Source of the DNA: Actinosynnema sp. ALI-1.44
GTDB taxonomy: Bacteria; Actinomycetota; Actinomycetes; Mycobacteriales; Pseudonocardiaceae
Reading direction: 5' to 3'
Assembly: GCF_001984155.1 (NCBI RefSeq)
Contig: NZ_MTQO01000050.1
Location: forward strand, 434,001-498,000
DNA: 64,000 nucleotides
Below, one piece after another: positions 1-8,802 of this stretch. The translations under genes were made by a program, and so were the position numbers. The notes under the pieces were generated by a model, which did no database searches, was not told the DNA's origin, and was given only the letters and a program-made list of their open reading frames with translations. Numbering within the stretch: the first letter of the stretch is position 1; every line of letters begins with the position of its first letter.

Positions 1-510
1 CTTGATGGTGTCGGCGGACGCCTTGCGCCGGGGTTTGGTGTTGACGTTGAGGTCCTGGCGGAGCCGGTCCAGTTCACCGCGCAGGTAGTCACGCGTCGCG
101 ACCTCGCCGACCGCCAGTCGCAACGCGGCCAGCTCACGTGCCAGGTATTCGGTGTCCGCTTTGGTCTGCGCGGCTCGTTTGCGGTCCTCTTCCAGCGAGA
201 TCCGGTCCCGGTCGTCCTGCCGGTTCTGCGCGAGCAGGATCAACGGCGCCGCGTACGCCGCCTGCGTCGAGAAGGCCAGGTTGAGCAGGATGAACGGGTA
301 CGGGTCCCATCGCAGCGACGCGGCCGCGAGGTTCAACGCGATCCACACGATCACGATCAGCGTCTGCCAGAACAGGAACTTGCCGGTGCCGAGGAACCGC
401 GCCAGCCGTTCGGAGAACCGGCCGAACGCCTCGGGGTCGATCTCGAACCGGAGGAACCGGCGCGGCCTGCCGGGCTGGTCGAGCCTGCGGCGGGTCAGCA
501 GTTCAGGCAT
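1..510 (-). CDS. DUF1003 family membrane protein (3' end beyond window)
   Basis: The first 170 codons of a DUF1003 protein are visible; no stop occurs before the window edge, so the C-terminus is missing. The ATG at 510 follows a basic N-terminus, then two hydrophobic segments (about residues 44-66 and 72-92) typical of DUF1003, then a charged, probably coiled-coil tail rich in Arg, Glu and Gln. The start overlaps the stop of the upstream MgtE-N/CBS gene by 8 nt (503-510), so translational coupling is likely. Function of DUF1003 is not established; its pairing with a magnesium-sensor-like protein hints at a membrane partner. Confidence in family is high, in role low. Confidence 0.9.
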   Translation of the reverse strand, partial: MPELLTRRRLDQPGRPRRFLRFEIDPEAFGRFSERLARFLGTGKFLFWQTLIVIVWIALNLAAASLRWDPYPFILLNLAFSTQAAYAAPLILLAQNRQDDRDRISLEEDRKRAAQTKADTEYLARELAALRLAVGEVATRDYLRGELDRLRQDLNVNTKPRRKASADTIK

Positions 511-1771
511 CGGTGGTGGCCTCCCACAACCCGTTCTCCCGCCAGCCTTCCGGCAGCAGGTGGTCCAGCACGTCGTCAACGGTGACCGCGCCGAGCAGGT
601 GCTCGGTCTCGTCCACGACCGGCGCGCAGACCAGGTTGTACGCGGCGAAGTACCTGGTCACCTCGCCCAGCGACGCGGTCGGCGGCAGCTTGGCCAGTTC
701 GGTGTCCAGCACGCCCGCGACCAGATCGGACGGCGGTTCACGCAGCAGGCGCTGGATGTGCACGCAGCCGAGGTACCGGCCGGTCGGCGTGGCCGACGGC
801 GGCCGGGTCACGAACACCAGGCTGGCCAGCGCGGGCGTCAGGTCGGGGTTGCGCACGCGCGCCAGCGCTTCCGCGATCGTCGCGTCCGGTGTCAGCACGA
901 TCGGCTCCGGCGTCATCAGACCACCGGCCGACTCGGCCGAGTACTCGAGCAGGCGCTTGACCGGTTCGGACTCCTCCGGCTCCATCAGCTCGAGCAGCCT
1001 GTTCTTGTCCATTTCGGACAGCTCGGCGAGCAGGTCGGCGGCGTCGTCGGGGTCCATCGCCTCCAGGATGTCGGCGGCGCGTTCGTCGTCGAGGTGCGCG
1101 AGCAGGTCCTTCTGGTCCACGTCACCGAGTTCCTCGATCACGTCGGCGAGCCGTTCGTCGTCGAGCGCGTCCGCGACCTCGTAGCGCCGTTTGACCGGAA
1201 GGCTGCGCAGCACGGCGGCGACGTCGGCCGCGCGCATCCCTTCGAAGGTGGTGAGAAGTTGTTGTGCGCCTTGGGGTTGCGCCTCCAACTCGACGACACC
1301 GGGGCCGCGCACGTCCTCCCACTTGACGATCCGCACCGGGCCCCGCCTGCCGAACCGCCCGGTGCGTTCCCGCAGCGCGACCCGGCCGAGCACCCAGTCA
1401 CGGGTGCGGGTCGGCTCCATGCCGATGTCGTCGACGACCGCGTTCGCCCCGCTGGCCTCGACGGTGACATGTGCGTCCAGCAGCTGGCCGACGACGAGGA
1501 CCTCGTTGGGGCGCTGGTGGAAATGCCGCAGGTTCACCGAGCCGGTCGACAGCGTCACCGCGTTCGCCTCGATCGACGTGACCCGCAGCATCGGCACGAA
1601 GATGCGCCGCCGTGTCGCCAGTTCGACGACGACACCGAGGACCCTCGGTGGCAGCCGGTCCGCGCGCAGACCCGCGACGACGTCGCGGACGCGGCCGATG
1701 CGCTCGCCGTCCGGCCCGAACACGGCAAGACCGGCCAGCTGACCCGCGAAAACGCGGTTGGTGGCACCCAC
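503..1771 (-). CDS. MgtE N-terminal domain / CBS-pair protein (soluble, PRC-barrel N-terminus)
   Basis: 422 aa from a GTG start. The N-terminal ~140 residues look like PRC-barrel halves (FAGQLAGLAVFGPDGERIG), followed by a MgtE intracellular N domain with superhelical DE-rich repeats (DDERLADVIEELGD, DDERAADILEAMDPDDAADL, about residues 170-270), then a CBS pair (about 285-405). The MgtE transmembrane domain is absent, so this is not a transporter by itself; by analogy with MgtE it may sense Mg2+ or nucleotide. M. tuberculosis has, as I recall, a similar protein just upstream of lpqY-sugABC, matching the order here. It is followed by an overlapping DUF1003 gene, its likely membrane partner. 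Confidence 0.9.
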   Translation of the reverse strand: MGATNRVFAGQLAGLAVFGPDGERIGRVRDVVAGLRADRLPPRVLGVVVELATRRRIFVPMLRVTSIEANAVTLSTGSVNLRHFHQRPNEVLVVGQLLDAHVTVEASGANAVVDDIGMEPTRTRDWVLGRVALRERTGRFGRRGPVRIVKWEDVRGPGVVELEAQPQGAQQLLTTFEGMRAADVAAVLRSLPVKRRYEVADALDDERLADVIEELGDVDQKDLLAHLDDERAADILEAMDPDDAADLLAELSEMDKNRLLELMEPEESEPVKRLLEYSAESAGGLMTPEPIVLTPDATIAEALARVRNPDLTPALASLVFVTRPPSATPTGRYLGCVHIQRLLREPPSDLVAGVLDTELAKLPPTASLGEVTRYFAAYNLVCAPVVDETEHLLGAVTVDDVLDHLLPEGWRENGLWEATTDA

Positions 1772-1867
1772 GCGATCAGGCTAGTCCGCACCCGGCAGGA
1801 ACGCCGGGCGCCCCACGCGCGTCTAGGGGATATGTCACGTGCGCAGGACCCGGTCACCGTGTGATGC

Positions 1868-2149
1868 GTGCTGGTCGAGGAGACCATCGGCCGCGGTGAG
1901 GGGCAACGGTGGGGACTGTACGAGGTCGGCGAGTACGACACGCGAGACGACGCGGTCGAAGCGACGGAGCGGTTGGCAGTGGAGTACCAGCCGCAGCACC
2001 CGGCGTTCGAGAAGCAACGCAAGATCTACGAGACCGGCGACGGCTCGTGGGCCGTCTGGCTGCGGGGTGCCACGACGGAGTTCCACTTCCGCCTCACGGT
2101 TGCCAAGCGCGTTACCGGACAACGAAAGCCCGATGACGAACAGGAATAG
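1868..2149 (+). CDS. Hypothetical protein, 93 aa
   Basis: Small acidic protein beginning at GTG 1868; an in-frame stop at 1862-1864 prevents any upstream extension. It contains an RWGLYEVGEYDTRDDAVEATERL segment-type alpha/beta pattern (first half) and a beta-rich second half with a GDGSWAVWL stretch, suggesting a small folded domain, but no known motif. It is divergent from the MgtE-N/CBS gene, leaving about 96 nt for both promoters. I recall similar short proteins in Pseudonocardiaceae but cannot name a family. Coding status is supported by balanced composition and strong third-position GC, not by a recognised domain. Confidence 0.6.
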   Translation: MLVEETIGRGEGQRWGLYEVGEYDTRDDAVEATERLAVEYQPQHPAFEKQRKIYETGDGSWAVWLRGATTEFHFRLTVAKRVTGQRKPDDEQE

Positions 2150-2293
2150 GCGACTGGAAACGCGGCGAAGGTCACAGGGCAATCACCGGAAAAAACCGAG
2201 TAATCACCCGGCGTGTCAGGTTGCTATGACCACGACCACAAATAGCTTGATCGATTTGTAATCTCGGGGGAGCAACGGGCAACCCTGGTCGTC

Positions 2294-2443
2294 ATGACCA
2301 AACGCATCCGGATCTTCCGCCGCCGTGCGGCCGACGATCTGCTGGAACGCAGCATGCGGACGTGCCCGGGCTGCCAGCGTGACGTGCACGTGTTCGCCGC
2401 GGGGTGCCGCCACTGCGGCCACGAGCTGGAAATCGCGAGCTGA
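2294..2443 (+). CDS. Small zinc-ribbon-like protein, 49 aa
   Basis: A short frame ATG 2294 to TGA 2441-2443. It has a basic N-terminal helix (KRIRIFRRRAADDLLERS) and two CxxC knuckles, CPGC at 24-27 and CRHC at 38-41, each followed by a GHE or QRD turn, the pattern of a minimal zinc ribbon. It lies 79 nt upstream of the acyl-CoA dehydrogenase. No strong Shine-Dalgarno sequence sits at the right distance (a GGGGGAG run is about 20 nt upstream), so translation might be weak or leaderless. Function unknown; nucleic-acid or protein binding is only a guess. Confidence 0.45.
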   Translation: MTKRIRIFRRRAADDLLERSMRTCPGCQRDVHVFAAGCRHCGHELEIAS

Positions 2444-2522
2444 GAGCCGCTTCACACTGCGGGAACCCGGGGAAGCGCGATACTGGCCGGTAACTGCCAT
2501 CGACGCCAACGGGAGCGAAACC

Positions 2523-3719
2523 ATGGCTCGCCTTGCCCAGACAGCCGGACTGACCGACATCCAGAGCGAGATCCTGGCGACGGTCCGGGGCTTCGTGGAC
2601 AAGGAAGTCATCCCGCACGCCCAAGCCCTCGAGCACGGTGACGAGTACCCGGCCGACATCGTCGAGGGCATGAAGGAAATGGGCCTCTTCGGCCTGACCA
2701 TCCCGGAGGAGTACGGCGGCCTCGGCGAGTCCCTGCTGACGTACGCGCTCGTGGTCGAGGAGATCGCCCGCGGCTGGATGAGCGTCTCCGGCGTGATCAA
2801 CACCCACTTCATCGTCGCGCACATGATCAAGCAGCACGGCACGGACGAGCAGAAGCAGCACTTCCTGCCGCGGATGGCGACCGGTGAGGTGCGCGGCGCG
2901 TTCTCCATGTCGGAGCCGGACCTCGGCTCGGACGTCGCGGCGATCAAGACCAAGGCCAAGCGCGACGGCGACGACTACGTGATCGACGGCCAGAAGATGT
3001 GGCTGACCAACGGTGGAACGTCCACTTTGATCGCCCTGCTGGCCAAGACCGACGAGGGCGCACCGAAAGCCCACCAGAACCTGACCGCGTTCCTGGTCGA
3101 GAAGCCCGCGGGCTTCGGCGAGGTCGCGCCCGGCCTGACGATCCCTGGGAAGATCGACAAAATGGGCTACAAGGGCGTGGACACAACGGAAGCGGTGTTC
3201 GACGGCTACCGCCTGCCCGCCGCGCGCGTGCTCGGTGAGGCACCGGGCAGGGGCTTCGCGCAGATGATGGACGGCGTCGAAGTCGGCCGCGTGAACGTGG
3301 CGGCGAGGGCGTGCGGGATCGCCATCCGCGCCTTCGAGCTGGCGATCGAGTACGCCCAGCAGCGCAAGACGTTCGGCAAGGCGATCGCCGAACACCAGGC
3401 GATCGCGTTCAAGCTGGCCGAGATGGCGACGAAGGTCGAAGCCGCGCACCTGATGATGGTGAACGCGGCACGGCTGAAGGACTCCGGCGCCCGCAACGAC
3501 GTGGAAGCGGGAATGGCCAAGCTGATCGCGTCCGAGTACTGCGCCGAGGTCACCCAGGAATCGTTCCGGATCCACGGCGGTTACGGCTACTCGAAGGAGT
3601 ACGAGATCGAGCGCCTGATGCGCGAGGCTCCGTTCCTGCTGATCGGTGAGGGCACCAGCGAGATCCAGAAGACCATCATCAGCCGAGGACTGCTGAGGGA
3701 GTACAAGTCCCGGGGCTGA
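2523..3719 (+). CDS. Acyl-CoA dehydrogenase
   Basis: 398 aa FAD enzyme that oxidises acyl-CoA to trans-2-enoyl-CoA in the cytoplasm. The three-domain ACAD layout is visible: an all-alpha N-domain, a central beta domain with the signature GAFSMSEPDLGSDVAA, and an alpha C-domain ending in RIHGGYGYSKEYEIERL and EGTSEIQ. The catalytic base is Glu376 in the GEGTSEIQ segment, where medium- and short-chain ACADs have theirs. ATG 2523 is chosen because it follows a GGAG-like box and aligns with the usual start; the frame is open further upstream but is non-coding there. No beta-oxidation partner is adjacent, so chain-length and substrate (fatty acid or branched amino-acid acyl) are unknown. Confidence 0.97.
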   Translation: MARLAQTAGLTDIQSEILATVRGFVDKEVIPHAQALEHGDEYPADIVEGMKEMGLFGLTIPEEYGGLGESLLTYALVVEEIARGWMSVSGVINTHFIVAHMIKQHGTDEQKQHFLPRMATGEVRGAFSMSEPDLGSDVAAIKTKAKRDGDDYVIDGQKMWLTNGGTSTLIALLAKTDEGAPKAHQNLTAFLVEKPAGFGEVAPGLTIPGKIDKMGYKGVDTTEAVFDGYRLPAARVLGEAPGRGFAQMMDGVEVGRVNVAARACGIAIRAFELAIEYAQQRKTFGKAIAEHQAIAFKLAEMATKVEAAHLMMVNAARLKDSGARNDVEAGMAKLIASEYCAEVTQESFRIHGGYGYSKEYEIERLMREAPFLLIGEGTSEIQKTIISRGLLREYKSRG

Positions 3720-3748
3720 AACCGGTTGTGCGGTGGGTCCTGGGCTCT

Positions 3749-4405
3749 TCAGTACTCGTCCCGCAACCGAACCCGGTTCCAAGTGGGCTCCTGCGGCCAA
3801 CCGTCCGGAGAGTCCTCCCAGACCTCCTTGCGGCCATATGGAGTGAGGTCGAGCAGGTTGTGGTCCGTGCGCAACCGGTCGACGCCGCGACCGTCCGTGT
3901 AGTAGGTGCGGAACACCTCGTCGCCGTCCCGCAGCAGCACACTCAGCCCGAACCCGCCGCCGAGCCCCAAGTCGTCGTAGAAAGCGTTGCCGTAGGCCGA
4001 GTACCACGGCAACCGCCAGCCGAACCGGGTCCGCACACCAGCGATCTGCTGGTGCGGCGCGGGAGACATCAGAACCAGCCGGGTGTCGCGGGCGTTGAGG
4101 TGCGTCTGGTCCTGTGCGAGGTTGTCGGTGAACGAGCCGCAACCGTCGCAGATGTGGTCGCTGCCCGGCTGCAGCATGAAGTGGTAGACGACCAGCTGCT
4201 GCTCGCCGTCGAACAGGTCGATCAGGTTTCCCGGTGCGCCGTCGTGGCTGGTGAACACGTAGTCGGGCGAGAGGCGCACCATCGGCAGCCTGCGTCGCTG
4301 CGCGGCCAGTGCGTCCAGCGCCCTGGTGTGCTCCTTCTCCTTGGCCAGCAAGGCTTCCCTGGCCTTCTGCCACTCCGCTGCCGTGACCACGGGTGGACGG
4401 TTCAT
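3749..4405 (-). CDS. DUF899 family (thioredoxin-like fold) protein
   Basis: 218 aa. The N-terminal helix (AEWQKAREALLAKEKEHTRALDAL), the VFTSHDGAPGNLIDLFDG segment and the CDGCGSFTDN motif are characteristic of DUF899, a thioredoxin-like family without proven function. The CxxC-like CDGC may be redox-active. The gene is divergent from an HxlR regulator, and two palindromes lie in the 77-nt intergenic region, one of them only 12 nt from this start codon, so repression by the HxlR protein is likely. HxlR regulators often respond to oxidants or electrophiles, which would fit a redox-type target, but that is inference. Confidence 0.93.
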   Translation of the reverse strand: MNRPPVVTAAEWQKAREALLAKEKEHTRALDALAAQRRRLPMVRLSPDYVFTSHDGAPGNLIDLFDGEQQLVVYHFMLQPGSDHICDGCGSFTDNLAQDQTHLNARDTRLVLMSPAPHQQIAGVRTRFGWRLPWYSAYGNAFYDDLGLGGGFGLSVLLRDGDEVFRTYYTDGRGVDRLRTDHNLLDLTPYGRKEVWEDSPDGWPQEPTWNRVRLRDEY

Positions 4406-4416
4406 CGTCGACTCCA

Positions 4417-4459
4417 GTTCCTTGAGGGAACCCTCACTCTATAAGTTCCTTCAGGGAAC
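4417..4459. promoter_or_regulatory. Two tandem HxlR operators (GTTCC-N5-GGAAC)
   Basis: Two near-identical dyads, GTTCCTTGAGGGAAC at 4417-4431 and GTTCCTTCAGGGAAC at 4445-4459, are spaced 28 bp start to start, close to three helical turns. Only the central base of each 15-mer differs. They lie between the divergent DUF899 and hxlR-type genes and probably bind the encoded HxlR dimer at both promoters. Confidence 0.75.
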
Positions 4460-4482
4460 CTGCAAGAGGTAGGCTCGATCCC

Positions 4483-4941
4483 ATGCAGCGGACCCAGTTC
4501 GGTGAGATGGCCTGTTCGATCGCCCGCACCCTCGACGTCATCGGCGAGCCGTGGTCGCCGCTCATCCTCCGCGACGTCTACGTCGGCTTCAGCCGCTTCG
4601 ACCAGATCCAGCAGGACCTCGGGATCTCCCGCAAGGTGCTCACCGAACGCCTCAAGTGGCTCGTCGCCAACGACGTGCTCGACCGGCGCCCGTACTCCGG
4701 CGGCCGGTTCGAGTACGTGCTCACCGACAAGGGGCTGGAGTTGGTCGAACTGCTGATGGTGATGGTCAAGTGGGGTGACCGGTGGACCGCCGGCACGGCC
4801 GGCCCTCCTGTGCTCTACCGGCACCACGCGTGCGGTGAGATCAGTCATGTCGAGCTGTCCTGCTCCGTCTGCCACAAGCCCATGACCCCGGCTGACATCG
4901 ACGTTCTGCCGGGCCCCGCGACGGCCGGGTTCGCGTCCTGA
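4483..4941 (+). CDS. HxlR family winged-helix transcriptional regulator
   Basis: 152 aa DNA-binding protein. Residues ~8-105 form the HxlR winged helix: MACSIARTLDVIGEPWSPLI, GFSRFDQIQQDLGISRKVLTERL, then the wing RRPYSGGRFEYVLTDKG. A cysteine at the N-terminal helix (MACS) matches the redox-sensing Cys of several HxlR proteins. The C-terminal tail adds HHACGE and CSVCHK cysteines, suggesting a small metal-binding ribbon found in a subset of the family. It is divergent from the DUF899 gene across a pair of palindromes, so it probably controls both that gene and itself. Confidence 0.95.
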   Translation: MQRTQFGEMACSIARTLDVIGEPWSPLILRDVYVGFSRFDQIQQDLGISRKVLTERLKWLVANDVLDRRPYSGGRFEYVLTDKGLELVELLMVMVKWGDRWTAGTAGPPVLYRHHACGEISHVELSCSVCHKPMTPADIDVLPGPATAGFAS

Positions 4942-4996
4942 TGTCCGGCTTGGCAGGATGGAAGCACTGCTGTGCGGCGTGGAAGAGGTGAATGTC

Positions 4997-5521
4997 GTGG
5001 CCGGTGGTTTCTCTGGGCAAGGGCGGCCCAATCCGGGGTTGCCCCGGTTGCCGACGCCGCCATCGGGCTGGCCGATCGGCTCCTACGACACCTACGAGGG
5101 CGCTCAACGCGCGGTCGAGCACCTGGCCGGTCAGGACTTCCCCGTCACCGAGGTGACCATCGTCGGGGTCGACCTGATGCTGGTCGAGCGCATCGTCGGC
5201 CGGTTGACGTGGGGAAAGGTGCTCGGCACCGGCGCGCTGTCCGGTGCGTGGTTCGGCCTGTTCGTCGGCATCCTGCTCGCGTACTTCTCCAACCAGGGCG
5301 TGTCACTCGTTCCGGTTCTTGTCGGGGTCGCCGCGGGCGTGCTGTTCGGCCTGACCTTCGCGGCCGTCAGCTACATGTCGACACGGGGGCGGCGTGACTT
5401 CGCGTCGGCGAGCCAGTTGGTGGCGGGCCGCTACGACGTGCTCTGCCAGCCGAGGAACGCCGAACGCGGCCGGGACCTGCTGGCGAAGCTGTCAATGCGC
5501 CCATCGGGTGGTACCCCGTAG
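4997..5521 (+). CDS. General stress protein 17M-like (YflT domain) membrane protein
   Basis: 174 aa from GTG 4997, chosen because AGAGG at 4984-4988 is well spaced; an ATG at 4958 would add 13 residues. The N-terminal ~70 residues (SYDTYEGAQRAVEHLAGQDF, VTEVTIVGVDLMLVE) form the YflT/general-stress-17M domain. Two glycine-rich hydrophobic segments follow (LGTGALSGAWFGLFVGILLAYF and VPVLVGVAAGVLFGLTFAAV), then a cytoplasmic tail. A protein of the same size and position precedes lpqY in M. tuberculosis, as I recall (Rv1234), which supports both identity and start. Role unknown; it is next to but separate from the sugar transporter operon. Confidence 0.87.
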   Translation: MAGGFSGQGRPNPGLPRLPTPPSGWPIGSYDTYEGAQRAVEHLAGQDFPVTEVTIVGVDLMLVERIVGRLTWGKVLGTGALSGAWFGLFVGILLAYFSNQGVSLVPVLVGVAAGVLFGLTFAAVSYMSTRGRRDFASASQLVAGRYDVLCQPRNAERGRDLLAKLSMRPSGGTP

Positions 5522-5712
5522 AAGCTTCACGCAATCGTTTCTGCAGACACTCCTCCAATCGCTTGCGAGGGGTGATCAAGCCGCCTAAGTTCAGTGGGCC
5601 CGAGCGCGTCACGGGTGAGGTTGGGCACACCGCGTTCGGGGGCACATCGAGGTGCCGGGCGCGCGGCTGAGGGGCATGCCCGGTTTCCTCGCAGGACGAG
5701 GAGGCAGGGTTC

Positions 5713-7032
5713 ATGCGCAGCGCCAGTCGCACCGCGCGGGGACGACGCCTTGTCGCGGCTCTGGGGGCGGCGATCATCGCCACGCCGCTCGTGGCCGCAT
5801 GCGGATCAGATTCGGGCATCACGATCAACGTGTACTACTCGCCCGAGCAGGTCTTCGACAAGGTCGTCGCGAAGTGCAACCAACAGGCAAACGGCCGATA
5901 CACCATCGCATACAACAAGCTGCCACGGGAAGGTGACGGGCAGCGCGAGCAGATGGTCCGCAGGCTGGCCGCGAACGACTCCGAAATGGACGTTCTCGGC
6001 CTCGACGTCGTGTGGGTCGCGGAGTTCGCCGAGGCGGGGTGGATTCTCGAGTGGACGGGACAGAACAAGGCCGAGGCGGAACGTGACGTCTTCCCCGGAC
6101 CGCTGAGCACCGCGCAGTGGAACGGAAAGCTGTACTCGGCGACGAAGAACACCAACGTGCAGCTGCTCTGGTACGACGACCGGCTCACGCCGACGCCGCC
6201 GAAGACGTTCGACGAGATGATCTCGGCGGCCGAGCAGCTCAAGAAGGACGGCAAGCCGTACCAGATCCTGTTGACGGCGGCCCAGTACGAGGGCCTGGTG
6301 GTCAACTACAACACCATCGTCAACTCCGCGGGCGGGCACATCCTGTCCGACGACGGCAAGAGCGTGGTGATGGACCAGGGCGCGGTCAAGGGCCTCGAGA
6401 TCCTCAAGCGGCTCGCGTCCGTCGGCGTCACGTCGTCGGATCTGACCTCGGCCAAGGAACAACAGGTCCAGCTCGGCTTCCAGCAGGCCAACAGCAAGGC
6501 CGCGTTCCAGCTCAACTGGCCGTTCGTCTACGCCAGCATCAAGTCCGACGCGCCGGACCGGTTCCAGCATCTCAAGTGGACGCAGTACCCGGGCGTGATC
6601 CCCGGTCAGCCGTCCAAGCCGACGATCGGTGGCTTCAACCTCGCGGTCAGCGCGTACTCGAAGCACCCGCAGGAGTCGTTCGAGGCGGCGCTGTGCCTGC
6701 GCAACGCCGACAACCAGAAGTTCCAGGCGATCAACGAGTCGCTGCCGCCGACCATCCAGTCGGTGTACGACGACCCGACGCCGGTCGACAGGGACAAGCC
6801 GGTCGACGAGAAGACGAACCCGACGATGGTGATGGCGTACCCGATGAAGGACGCCGTCTTCGAGTCGCTCAAGGCCTCCGAGTCGCGGCCGCTGACCCCG
6901 GCGTACCAGAACGCGTCGACGGTGATCTCGGCGATCCTGTCCCCGCCCGGCGACATCGATCCACCGGCCACGGCCGACCGCCTGCGCCGTGAACTGCAGG
7001 ATGCGCTCCAGTCGAAAGGGATCCTGCCGTGA
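5713..7032 (+). CDS. lpqY: LpqY-type trehalose-binding lipoprotein of ABC importer
   Basis: 439 aa extracellular solute-binding protein. A twin-Arg-like basic N-terminus and hydrophobic stretch end in the lipobox LVAAC with lipid-modified Cys30. The remainder has the family-1 sugar-binding fold (VYYSPEQVFDKVVAKCN, DVLGLDVVWVAEFAEAGW, LYSATKNTNVQLLWYDD). It heads an operon with two permeases and an ATPase in the order lpqY-sugA-sugB-sugC, which in mycobacteria recycles trehalose released during cell-envelope trehalose mycolate turnover. A good SD (GAGGAGGCAGGG) precedes ATG 5713. Trehalose as ligand is inferred from operon order; another disaccharide is possible. Confidence 0.9.
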   Translation: MRSASRTARGRRLVAALGAAIIATPLVAACGSDSGITINVYYSPEQVFDKVVAKCNQQANGRYTIAYNKLPREGDGQREQMVRRLAANDSEMDVLGLDVVWVAEFAEAGWILEWTGQNKAEAERDVFPGPLSTAQWNGKLYSATKNTNVQLLWYDDRLTPTPPKTFDEMISAAEQLKKDGKPYQILLTAAQYEGLVVNYNTIVNSAGGHILSDDGKSVVMDQGAVKGLEILKRLASVGVTSSDLTSAKEQQVQLGFQQANSKAAFQLNWPFVYASIKSDAPDRFQHLKWTQYPGVIPGQPSKPTIGGFNLAVSAYSKHPQESFEAALCLRNADNQKFQAINESLPPTIQSVYDDPTPVDRDKPVDEKTNPTMVMAYPMKDAVFESLKASESRPLTPAYQNASTVISAILSPPGDIDPPATADRLRRELQDALQSKGILP

Positions 7033-7958
7033 CCCACGCCGCGGTGAAACCCGCACCGGCCAAGGCGGCCAAGAAGCCGAAGCAGGAGCTCAGCGAAGGC
7101 AAACGGGCCGAGCGCAAACTCGGCCTGCTGCTCTGCGCGCCCGCCGCGCTCGTGATGATCGCCGTCACCGGCTGGCCGGTGATCTACTCGATCTGGCTGT
7201 CCATGCAGCGTTACGACCTGAGGTTCCCCAACCAGAGCGAGTTCGTCTTCCTGGACAACTACATCACCGTGCTCGGCAGCGGGTACTGGTGGGACGCGTT
7301 CGGGCTGACCATGCTGATCACGGTCGTGTCGGTGATCCTCGAACTGGTGCTGGGCATGTGCCTCGCGCTGATCATGCACCGCACGATCGTGGGCCGCGGT
7401 CTCGTCCGCACGGTTTCCCTGATCCCGTACGGCATCGTGACCGTGGTCGCCGCGTTCTCGTGGCGCTACGCGTGGGACGACAAGACCGGGTACCTCAGCG
7501 ACCTCGTGTCGGCGGGTGCCCTGACCGACAAGACGGCCGCGTTCTTCACGGTCGTGCTCGCCGAGGTGTGGAAGACCACGCCGTTCATGGCGTTGCTGCT
7601 GATGGCAGGCCTGGCGCTGGTGCCGGACGACCTGCTGAAGGCGGCGTCGATGGACGGCGCCGGGCCGTGGCAGCGGTTCACCAAGGTGATGGTGCCGGTG
7701 ATGAAGCCGGCGATCCTGGTGGCGCTGCTGTTCCGCACGCTCGACGCGTTCCGCATCTTCGACAACCTCTTCGTGCTCACGCCCGGCACGTCGTCGGTGT
7801 CGATCCAGACCTACAACAACCTGATCAAGGGGTTGAACCTCGGTATCGGCTCGACGATGTCGGTGCTGATCTTCATCACGGTCGCGATCATCGCGTTCGT
7901 CTTCATCAAGGTGTTCGGTACGGCCGCGCCTGGTTCCGACCCAGGAGGTAAGCGCTGA
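7029..7958 (+). CDS. sugA: Trehalose ABC transporter permease SugA
   Basis: 309 aa inner-membrane permease of the MalF class. After a Lys/Ala-rich cytoplasmic N-terminus there are six hydrophobic segments, and the EAA loop that docks on the ATPase reads [21 protein letters not shown] (near residues 198-218). GTG 7029 overlaps the lpqY stop in a GTGA box, and the stop overlaps the next ATG by 1 nt, so the four transporter genes are translationally coupled. It pairs with SugB to form the translocation channel. Confidence 0.92.
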   Translation: MTHAAVKPAPAKAAKKPKQELSEGKRAERKLGLLLCAPAALVMIAVTGWPVIYSIWLSMQRYDLRFPNQSEFVFLDNYITVLGSGYWWDAFGLTMLITVVSVILELVLGMCLALIMHRTIVGRGLVRTVSLIPYGIVTVVAAFSWRYAWDDKTGYLSDLVSAGALTDKTAAFFTVVLAEVWKTTPFMALLLMAGLALVPDDLLKAASMDGAGPWQRFTKVMVPVMKPAILVALLFRTLDAFRIFDNLFVLTPGTSSVSIQTYNNLIKGLNLGIGSTMSVLIFITVAIIAFVFIKVFGTAAPGSDPGGKR

Positions 7959-8800
7959 TGGCCATGATGACGACCCGTACGCCGGGCCGGGTCGCCCGGT
8001 GGACACTGATCGACATCGTCGTGGTGGTCTACGCACTCGTACCGGTGCTGTGGATCCTGTCGCTGTCGCTGAAGACCAAGTCGGCGATCACCGACAAGAG
8101 CTTCATCCCGACCGAGTGGACGTTCCAGAACTACGTCGACATCTTCCAGACCACGGACTTCCTGCGGGCGCTGGTGAACTCGATCGGCATCGCGGTGATC
8201 GCGACGGTGATCGCGGTGGTCCTCGGCACGATGGCCGCGTACGCCATCGCCCGGCTGGACTTCCCCGGCAAGCGGGCGCTGGTCGGCGTCTCGCTGCTGA
8301 TCGCGATGTTCCCGCAGGTCTCGCTGGTGTCACCGCTGTTCGACATGGAGCGGGCACTCGGGCTGTTCGACACGTGGCCCGGCCTGATCCTGCCGTACAT
8401 CACGTTCGCGCTGCCGCTGTCGATCTACACCCTGTCGGCGTTCTTCCGCGAGATCCCGTGGGAGCTGGAGAAGGCGGCCAAGATGGACGGCGCGACGCCG
8501 GGGCAGGCGTTCCGCAAGGTGATCGCGCCGCTGGCGGCGCCCGGCGTGTTCACCACGGCCATCCTGGTGTTCATCTTCTGCTGGAACGACTTCCTCTTCG
8601 CGATCTCGCTGACGTCGACGAACGCGTCGCGCACGGTGCCCGCCGCGTTGCAGTTCTTCACCGGCGCCTCGTACTTCGAGGACCCGACCGGGACGGTGTC
8701 GGCCGCGGCCGTCGTGATCACCATCCCGATCATCCTGTTCGTGTTGTTCTTCCAGCGCCGCATCGTCGCGGGGCTGACCTCTGGTGCCGTAAAGGGTTGA
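7958..8800 (+). CDS. sugB: Trehalose ABC transporter permease SugB
   Basis: 280 aa permease of the MalG class with six predicted membrane segments and the EAA loop [20 protein letters not shown] (about residues 168-187). ATG 7958 follows CCAGGAGGT, a strong SD located inside the end of sugA, and overlaps the sugA stop by one base. It forms a heterodimeric channel with SugA, energised by SugC. The hydrophobic N-terminus lacks the long cytoplasmic extension present in SugA, as usual for MalG-type partners. Confidence 0.92.
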   Translation: MAMMTTRTPGRVARWTLIDIVVVVYALVPVLWILSLSLKTKSAITDKSFIPTEWTFQNYVDIFQTTDFLRALVNSIGIAVIATVIAVVLGTMAAYAIARLDFPGKRALVGVSLLIAMFPQVSLVSPLFDMERALGLFDTWPGLILPYITFALPLSIYTLSAFFREIPWELEKAAKMDGATPGQAFRKVIAPLAAPGVFTTAILVFIFCWNDFLFAISLTSTNASRTVPAALQFFTGASYFEDPTGTVSAAAVVITIPIILFVLFFQRRIVAGLTSGAVKG

Positions 8801-8802
8801 TG

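Noticed and set aside
503-1771. MgtE magnesium transporter
   Set aside because: Only the intracellular N and CBS domains are present; there is no membrane domain.
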